Source: Herbaspirillum sp. SJZ107
Lineage (GTDB): Bacteria; Pseudomonadota; Gammaproteobacteria; Burkholderiales; Burkholderiaceae_D
Direction: 5' to 3'
DNA: 64,000 bases
NCBI RefSeq assembly: GCF_006715485.1
Contig: NZ_VFNH01000005.1
Location: forward strand, 1-64,000
Shown here piece by piece: positions 58,970-64,000 of this stretch. A program made the translations under genes and the position numbers. The notes below the pieces were generated by a model. The model saw only the letters and a program-made list of their open reading frames with translations. It searched no databases and was not told the origin of the DNA. Position 1 is the first letter of the stretch. Every line of letters starts with the position of its first letter.

Positions 58970-61615
58970 TTATTGCATGCGCACGGCGTCGGCCAGCGAG
59001 CGGATGTGCAGGGCGGCGCGCAGGGCGCCTTCGCCGGCGGCGGACGTCACGCGCAGTTGCACGCGCTCGCCCGGCAGCAGCGTCAGCGCGTTATCGGACA
59101 GCTCGGCATCGAGATCGACGAAATCGATCCAGACCGCGCGCGCCAGGCGCGCTGCCGTGACCTCGAGCACGAGGCCGGCGCCGTCGCGGCGCAGTTCGGC
59201 GCGCAGGCCGGCATCGCCCCATTTCACCTGTCTGGCCGGCGCAAAATAGACGGCGCCACGCGACGCCGGCTCGCCTTCCACCTGCAGGTCGAACACGGCG
59301 ACGGTGGCTGCCGGGTCGGCCTTGCCGAGCAGGCCGGCATCGGCGTAGTCGCGGAACCTGGTGGCCGACAGCGGCGCCAGCTCGACCTGTTTGCGCTCGT
59401 CGCGCAGCGTTTTGCCGTCCAGGCCCAGCACGCGCAGGCGCAGTTCGCCGTGCACGGCGTAGGTGCGGTCGTTGAGCAGGCTGACCGTGGTTGTACCCTT
59501 GGCGTCGCGCAGTGCGGCCACGGCCACCGGCGCATAGAAGCGGCGCGCATGGAATTGCAGCGCCTTCCAGCGGCCGAACCAGTCGACGCTCGACCAGGAC
59601 GCGCCCGGCCACACGTCGTTCAGCTGCCAGTACAGCGAACCCATCGTGTACGGCCGGCTGGCGCGGTGGTGCAGCGCCGCCAGTTCGATGCCTTCGGCCT
59701 GCATCGCCTGGCTCAGGTAGACGAAGCCGGCAAAGTCGGCCGGCTCGCCGAATTCCTCGCGCACGTATTTCAGCAGGCGTTCGTTGCCCTTCCCGGCCAT
59801 GAACTTCTGGTGCGCCTCGATGACCGGCGTGGCCAGGCCCTGCTCGGCGCGGGTGGCGAACGCGTCCACCGTGCGCTGCACCGGCCAGGCCTGCAAGCCG
59901 TACTCGGACATGAAGCGCGGCGTGATCTCCAGGTACTTGGTTACCGGGTGCGCCGGGTTGCCCCACACTTCCCAGTAATGCATGTCGCCGCTGGCCGGGG
60001 TGTTGGCGACCTCGGCCAGGTCGTCGCCGGGCGAGCTGGCCCAGTACTTGACGCCGCCGCCCTCCTCCGCCACCACCTGGCGCAGGTCGCTGCCGAACAG
60101 CTGCACGTAACCCTTCCACACGCGCTCGGCCAAGGCCGGATCGGCTTCCTTCATCGTCTTGCCGTGGCCCCAGTACTTCCACGCGATCTCTTCTTCGTTG
60201 TTGCCGCACCAGAGCACCAGGCTCGGATGGTTGCGCAGGCGCCGCACCTGGTCGCGCGCTTCCTGCACGACGTTGGCGCGGAAGGCGTCGTCATAGGCCG
60301 GCTGCATGCCGCCGCCGAACATGAAGTCCTGCCACACCATCAGGCCGAGTTCGTCGGCCAGGTCGAAGAAGTCGTCGCTCTCGTAATAGCCGCCGCCCCA
60401 GCTGCGCACCATGTTCATGTTGGCGTCGACCGCCGACTGCAGCACGCGGCGCAGCTGCGCCTTGCCGACGCGCGGCTGGAACATATCGAAGGGGATGGTG
60501 TTGGCGCCCTTGGCGAACACCGGGATGCCGTTGACGGCGAAATAGAAGCTCTTGCCCTTCGCGTCCACCTCGCGCCGCAGTTCGACGCTGCGCAGGCCGG
60601 TGCGGGCAGTGGCGCCGGCGATCGCGGACTGGCCGTCGCCAAGCTGCACTTCGTAGCGGTACAGCGGCTGGGCGCCGTAGCCGTGCGGGTACCAGCGCTG
60701 CGGCTGGTCGATGTGGAGCGGCAGTTCGATGCGGTTGATGCCGGCCTTCAGCTCGACGCGGTGCTCGGCCGCCAGCGTGCGCTTGCCGTCGGGCGCGGTC
60801 TGCCACAGGCGCAGCGCCAGGCCGCCGGCGCGCACGGCGTCGATCGAGACGATGGCAGCAACGTCGGCGCGCTCGCTACTCACGCGGTCCTGGCGCAGTT
60901 GCAGGTTGTCGATGCGGGCCGTGTCCCAGCTCTGCAGCACGACGGGCTTGGCGATGCCGGCGGTGACGTAGCGCGGGCCCCAGTCCCAGCCGAAGTGGTA
61001 ACCCGGCTTGCGCACGAAATTGCCGGTCATCGCATCGACCGGTTCGTCGCCGTAGGGCGAGGGGTAGTTACCGGCCAGCTTGACCGGCATCCCCCGGACC
61101 TGCGGCAGCAGCTTCGCGATCGGCGAACGGAACACGATGCGCAGCTCGTTGCCCTTGGCGCGCAGCTTGCCCTGCACCGGCACGCGCCAGGTGCGGAAGG
61201 CGTTATTGGCGTCGAGCACGCGGGCGCCGTTGAGCCAGACTTCGGCAAAGGTGTCGAGGCCTTCGAACACCAGGTCGCTGCGCGCGCTGCCGATGGCGGC
61301 CTGCGGCGCATCGAAGACGGTGCGGTATTCCCAGTCGGCCAGGCCGATCCACTGCAGGCCGGCTTCGGGCGCGCCGGCGTAGGGATCCGGGATCAGTTTA
61401 TGTGCCAGCAGGTCGGTATGCACGGTGCCGGGTACCGTGGCGGTGTGCCAGGGCGCGGCTTCGGCGTGCTTGCCGAGTTGCGCATTGCCGGGCGCGAGGC
61501 GGAAGGTCCAGCCCTGGTCGATGACGATCTGGGACGGCGCAGCCGCCATGGCCAGGCCGGCCAGCAGGGACAGGGCCAGTGCGATCATCAGCTTGGGAAG
61601 CGATAAGAATTTCAC
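58970..61615 (-). CDS. GH2 beta-mannosidase
   Basis: Exported beta-mannosidase of family GH2, 881 aa. The start is taken as GTG 61615, giving a signal peptide (VKFLSLPKLMIALALSLLAG) and a GTGA overlap with the halogenase stop; the frame from 61648 prefixes non-signal residues. After the N-terminal sugar-binding beta domain (QGWTFRLAPGN) and the WEYRTVF segment the TIM barrel has the acid/base region LWCGNNEEEIAW and the nucleophile MSEYGLQAWP. Such enzymes release the beta-1,4-linked mannose of N-glycan cores or beta-mannosides. Confidence 0.93.
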   Translation of the reverse strand: MKFLSLPKLMIALALSLLAGLAMAAAPSQIVIDQGWTFRLAPGNAQLGKHAEAAPWHTATVPGTVHTDLLAHKLIPDPYAGAPEAGLQWIGLADWEYRTVFDAPQAAIGSARSDLVFEGLDTFAEVWLNGARVLDANNAFRTWRVPVQGKLRAKGNELRIVFRSPIAKLLPQVRGMPVKLAGNYPSPYGDEPVDAMTGNFVRKPGYHFGWDWGPRYVTAGIAKPVVLQSWDTARIDNLQLRQDRVSSERADVAAIVSIDAVRAGGLALRLWQTAPDGKRTLAAEHRVELKAGINRIELPLHIDQPQRWYPHGYGAQPLYRYEVQLGDGQSAIAGATARTGLRSVELRREVDAKGKSFYFAVNGIPVFAKGANTIPFDMFQPRVGKAQLRRVLQSAVDANMNMVRSWGGGYYESDDFFDLADELGLMVWQDFMFGGGMQPAYDDAFRANVVQEARDQVRRLRNHPSLVLWCGNNEEEIAWKYWGHGKTMKEADPALAERVWKGYVQLFGSDLRQVVAEEGGGVKYWASSPGDDLAEVANTPASGDMHYWEVWGNPAHPVTKYLEITPRFMSEYGLQAWPVQRTVDAFATRAEQGLATPVIEAHQKFMAGKGNERLLKYVREEFGEPADFAGFVYLSQAMQAEGIELAALHHRASRPYTMGSLYWQLNDVWPGASWSSVDWFGRWKALQFHARRFYAPVAVAALRDAKGTTTVSLLNDRTYAVHGELRLRVLGLDGKTLRDERKQVELAPLSATRFRDYADAGLLGKADPAATVAVFDLQVEGEPASRGAVYFAPARQVKWGDAGLRAELRRDGAGLVLEVTAARLARAVWIDFVDLDAELSDNALTLLPGERVQLRVTSAAGEGALRAALHIRSLADAVRMQ

Positions 61616-63126
61616 GGTGCGGGCGCCTTCCAGTAACGGTCGATCCATTCCTCGTGGGTGGGCATGGTGGCCGCGGCATGCGCCAGCATCCTGCGTACGC
61701 CCTCGACGTGCTCGACCAGCTTATCCTCCGGCATCTCGTCGACGATCGGGTGATAGCCTTGCGGGACGATGCCCTGCCCCAGCATCACCTGCACCCAGCT
61801 CGGCAGCGCAAAGAAATCCTCGCCGTTGCGGAAGTAGCGGCCGTCGGCGCGGAACAGGTCGATGGTTTCGCGCAGCGTGTCCGGGATCGCCATCGTGCGG
61901 CAGTGGTCCCAGAACGGGGTGTCGCCGCGTTCGGTCGCATGGTAGTGCAGGACCAGGAAATCGCGGATGCGCTCGTATTCGAATACCGATTCGCGGTTGT
62001 AGCGCTCGATCAGCAGCGGGTTGAAGTCGCGCGTCGGGAATAGGCTCAGCAGGCGCGTGATGCCCGACTGGGCCAGGTAGATGCTGGTCGATTCGAGCGG
62101 CTCCAGGAAACCGCTGGCCAGGCCCAGCGCCACCACGTTCTTGTTCCAGAATTTGCGGCGCATGCCGGTGGTAAAAGCCAGCTTGCGCGGCTCTGCCAGC
62201 GCCTTGCCGTCCAGGTTGGCCAGCAGCGTGGCCGCCGCTTCGTCGTCGCTGGTATGGCGGCTCGAATAGACGTAGCCGTTGCCGGTACGGTGCTGCAGCG
62301 GGATGCGCCACTGCCAGCCGGCTGCGCGCGCGGTCGAGCGCGTGTACGGCGTGATGGTCTGCAGGCGTTCGCTCGGCACGGCCATGGCGCGGTCGCACGG
62401 CAGCCACTCGGTCCAGTCGATGTAGCCGGTTTTCAGGGTGTCTTCGATCAAGAGGCCGCGGAAGCCCGAGCAGTCGATGAAAAGTTCGCCGTCGACCGTC
62501 TGGCCGTTTTCCAGCGTCACCGATTCGATGAAGCCATCGCTTGCGCGCTGGCTCACCTTGACGATCTTGCCTTCGATGCGCTTAACGCCGCGCCCTTCCG
62601 CCAGTTCGCGCAGGAAGCGCGCATACAGGGTGGCGTCGAAGTGGTAGGCATAGGCGATGTCGGCCAGCGGCGAATTCGGCGCCGCGTTCCTGTCGGCTGG
62701 CGCGAATTTGCCCAGCGGCGCCATCACCGTCTGCGCCGAGTACGCGCCGATCGGGGCCGCGCGGCCTTGGCCGTGCAGCTTGAGCCAGAACTGGTGGAAA
62801 GGCAGCGGCCCGAGCGAACGCCCGATGGCGCCGAAGCCATGGATGTAACTGTCGCCGATGCGGCTCCAGTCCTTGAATTCGATGCCGAGCTTGATGGTGC
62901 CCTGGGTGCGCCTGACGAAGTCCGCTTCGTCGATGCCCAGCCATTGGCCGTTGAAGAGTTTGATGTGGGGCACGCTGGCCTCGCCCACGCCGACGATGCC
63001 GATTTCCTCGGATTCGACCAGGCGGATCGATGCGTTCTTGCCCAGGTAGGTGGCGAGGGCGGCGGCGGCCATCCAGCCCGCACTGCCCCCGCCGACGATG
63101 GTGATGTTCTTGACGCGGTCCTGCAT
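61612..63126 (-). CDS. Tryptophan-halogenase-family flavoprotein
   Basis: FAD-dependent protein of the tryptophan 7-halogenase family, 504 aa from ATG 63126, preceded by GGGAGGCTGG; a GTG at 63138 would add four residues. FAD motif TIVGGGSAGWMAAAAL, conserved GVGEASVPHI and the halogenase signature GWQWRIPLQHR are present. Homologues inside TonB-receptor carbohydrate loci are common in Xanthomonas/Caulobacter-type bacteria, where no halogenation product is known. It lies between a TonB receptor and the GH2 gene, so a role in glycan use is suggested but unknown. Confidence 0.92.
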   Translation of the reverse strand: MQDRVKNITIVGGGSAGWMAAAALATYLGKNASIRLVESEEIGIVGVGEASVPHIKLFNGQWLGIDEADFVRRTQGTIKLGIEFKDWSRIGDSYIHGFGAIGRSLGPLPFHQFWLKLHGQGRAAPIGAYSAQTVMAPLGKFAPADRNAAPNSPLADIAYAYHFDATLYARFLRELAEGRGVKRIEGKIVKVSQRASDGFIESVTLENGQTVDGELFIDCSGFRGLLIEDTLKTGYIDWTEWLPCDRAMAVPSERLQTITPYTRSTARAAGWQWRIPLQHRTGNGYVYSSRHTSDDEAAATLLANLDGKALAEPRKLAFTTGMRRKFWNKNVVALGLASGFLEPLESTSIYLAQSGITRLLSLFPTRDFNPLLIERYNRESVFEYERIRDFLVLHYHATERGDTPFWDHCRTMAIPDTLRETIDLFRADGRYFRNGEDFFALPSWVQVMLGQGIVPQGYHPIVDEMPEDKLVEHVEGVRRMLAHAAATMPTHEEWIDRYWKAPAP

Positions 63127-63166
63127 CCAGCCTCCCACTGCGCTCCAGTTGCGCCGTCCAAATAAA

Positions 63167-63201
63167 GACGGCAGTTGCCCGCGCTGCTGGCAACTGCCGT
63201 C
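63167..63201 (-). terminator. Hairpin between TonB receptor and halogenase
   Basis: A 13-bp perfect stem (63167-63179 with 63189-63201); on the minus strand followed by TTTATTT. It lies about 20 nt after the receptor stop and would reduce read-through into the downstream genes. Confidence 0.75.
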
Positions 63202-63220
63202 GATGACACTGTCCGCGGGC

Positions 63221-64000
63221 TTAGAACTTGTAGTTCAGGCCCACGTACGCCACGCGGCCGGCGTAGCCGCCGGAGTAGAAGCGGTCCTTGGTGTCGTTAC
63301 CCAGGTGCGAACGGGTTTCCTGCTTGGTCAGGTTCAGCACCGAAGCAGTCAGGCTCAGCTCTTTGGTGAAGTTGTAGGCCGCGTTCAGGTCGATCTGGGT
63401 GTACGGCTCCTGGTACACGTTCAAGCCGTTGACCAGGCCGTTCACGATTTCGCCGCGGCGGTTGTACGAAGCGCGCGCCAGGAACTTGTCGGTTTCGTAG
63501 AACACCGTCAGGTTGGCCTGGTTGCGGGCGCTGCCGATCAGCGGCGACTTGCCGATCTCGGTACCGTCTTCCAGCGTGATCGCTGCCTGGTTGGTCTTGT
63601 TGTACGTGTAGTTGAACTGGAAGCCGAGGCCGTTCTTCAGCGAGTGCTGCACGTAGAACTCGGCGCCCTGCGACACCGCATCGCGGCCGCCGGCGCTGGT
63701 CGAGTAGTTCTGCACGGTGACGGTCTCGCCGCCGACGTTCAGGTTGAGGTCACGCACCACCGGCACCGAGAAGTTCTCGACGTTCTTGCGGAACAGGCCC
63801 AGGCCGACCACCGAGCCGCGCTGGAAGTACCACTCCAGGCCCAGGTCGAACATGGTCGCCTTGTACGGCTCCAGGCTCTTGTTGCTGCCCGAGCCGTACC
63901 AGCCCTGCTGGTCGCCGCCACCGATCAGGCGGCGGTCAGCCACGTATTCCGGGCTGAAGTAGCGCAGGCTGCCCGGCGATGCGATGTCGCCGTAGCTCGG
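63221..64000 (-). CDS. TonB-dependent receptor, C-terminal part; 5' end beyond the window
   Basis: The last 259 residues of a TonB-dependent receptor barrel, open at the right edge. It has typical late-barrel strands (LEPYKATMFDLGLEWYF, QTRSHLGNDTKDRFY-type loops) and ends GRVAYVGLNYKF with the terminal aromatic Phe needed for outer-membrane assembly. An internal Met at 63943 is not the start. As first visible gene of the locus it is the probable oligomannoside uptake receptor, by position. Confidence 0.92.
   Translation of the reverse strand, partial: PSYGDIASPGSLRYFSPEYVADRRLIGGGDQQGWYGSGSNKSLEPYKATMFDLGLEWYFQRGSVVGLGLFRKNVENFSVPVVRDLNLNVGGETVTVQNYSTSAGGRDAVSQGAEFYVQHSLKNGLGFQFNYTYNKTNQAAITLEDGTEIGKSPLIGSARNQANLTVFYETDKFLARASYNRRGEIVNGLVNGLNVYQEPYTQIDLNAAYNFTKELSLTASVLNLTKQETRSHLGNDTKDRFYSGGYAGRVAYVGLNYKF

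Overview
The window is chromosomal DNA from a high-GC betaproteobacterium. The best fit is the Massilia/Duganella/Telluria group of the Oxalobacteraceae. Coding regions are very GC-rich. The gene set combines NtrB-NtrC-glnA, an intracellular PHA depolymerase, a PHA-granule protein, an RsxB-Nth pair, FdxA with a thioredoxin-reductase-like ferredoxin reductase, the rplU-rpmA-obgE-proB cluster and several large TonB-dependent receptors. The assignment is by gene content only; no 16S gene is present.

Layout. 1-8.1 kb: a truncated TonB receptor, a COG2509 flavoprotein, an RhtA-type exporter and a second TonB receptor. 8.3-17 kb: CorA, then the nitrogen-control block (ntrC, ntrB, a DUF4124 gene, glnA) with a readable sigma-54 promoter and an NtrC site upstream of glnA; then a rhodanese, a DUF4126 protein and a TAXI-type binding protein. 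17-25.7 kb: a very long divergent bifunctional penicillin-binding protein, a molybdopterin-binding-fold protein, and a tight minus-strand operon (beta-propeller, polysaccharide deacetylase with an altered metal motif, sterol-desaturase-type hydroxylase, EI24 membrane protein). 25.8-34.3 kb: FKBP, acyl-CoA-binding protein, PHA-system protein, a gluzincin metallopeptidase followed by an emfourin-type inhibitor, fdxA, ferredoxin-NADP reductase, phaZ, an RcnB-like protein, rsxB and nth.

34.3-41.6 kb holds a compact cassette: a HAD-UbiA fusion, a DprE1-like oxidase, a DprE2-like reductase and a polytopic GT-C-like protein, plus a divergent second polytopic protein. This is the gene logic of decaprenyl-phosphoryl-D-arabinofuranose synthesis and transfer. 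41.6-47.1 kb: a lipoprotein, proB, DUF4345, obgE, rpmA, rplU, ispB and two identical tRNA-Pro(CGG) genes. 47.2-48.2 kb is a short AT-richer patch with remnants of small immunity-type genes, an NTF2-fold immunity protein and a glycine-zipper protein.

48.4-64 kb is one minus-strand locus for alpha-mannan or high-mannose N-glycan use: TonB receptor, tryptophan-halogenase-like flavoprotein, GH2 beta-mannosidase, two GH92 alpha-mannosidases, a LacI regulator, an AGE-family sugar isomerase fused to a PfkB kinase, and a FucP-type sugar transporter. The inferred flow is: oligomannoside uptake, periplasmic trimming to mannose, import by the transporter, isomerisation to fructose, and phosphorylation to fructose-6-phosphate by the same fusion protein. 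No CRISPR array, rRNA operon, intact insertion sequence or prophage was seen.
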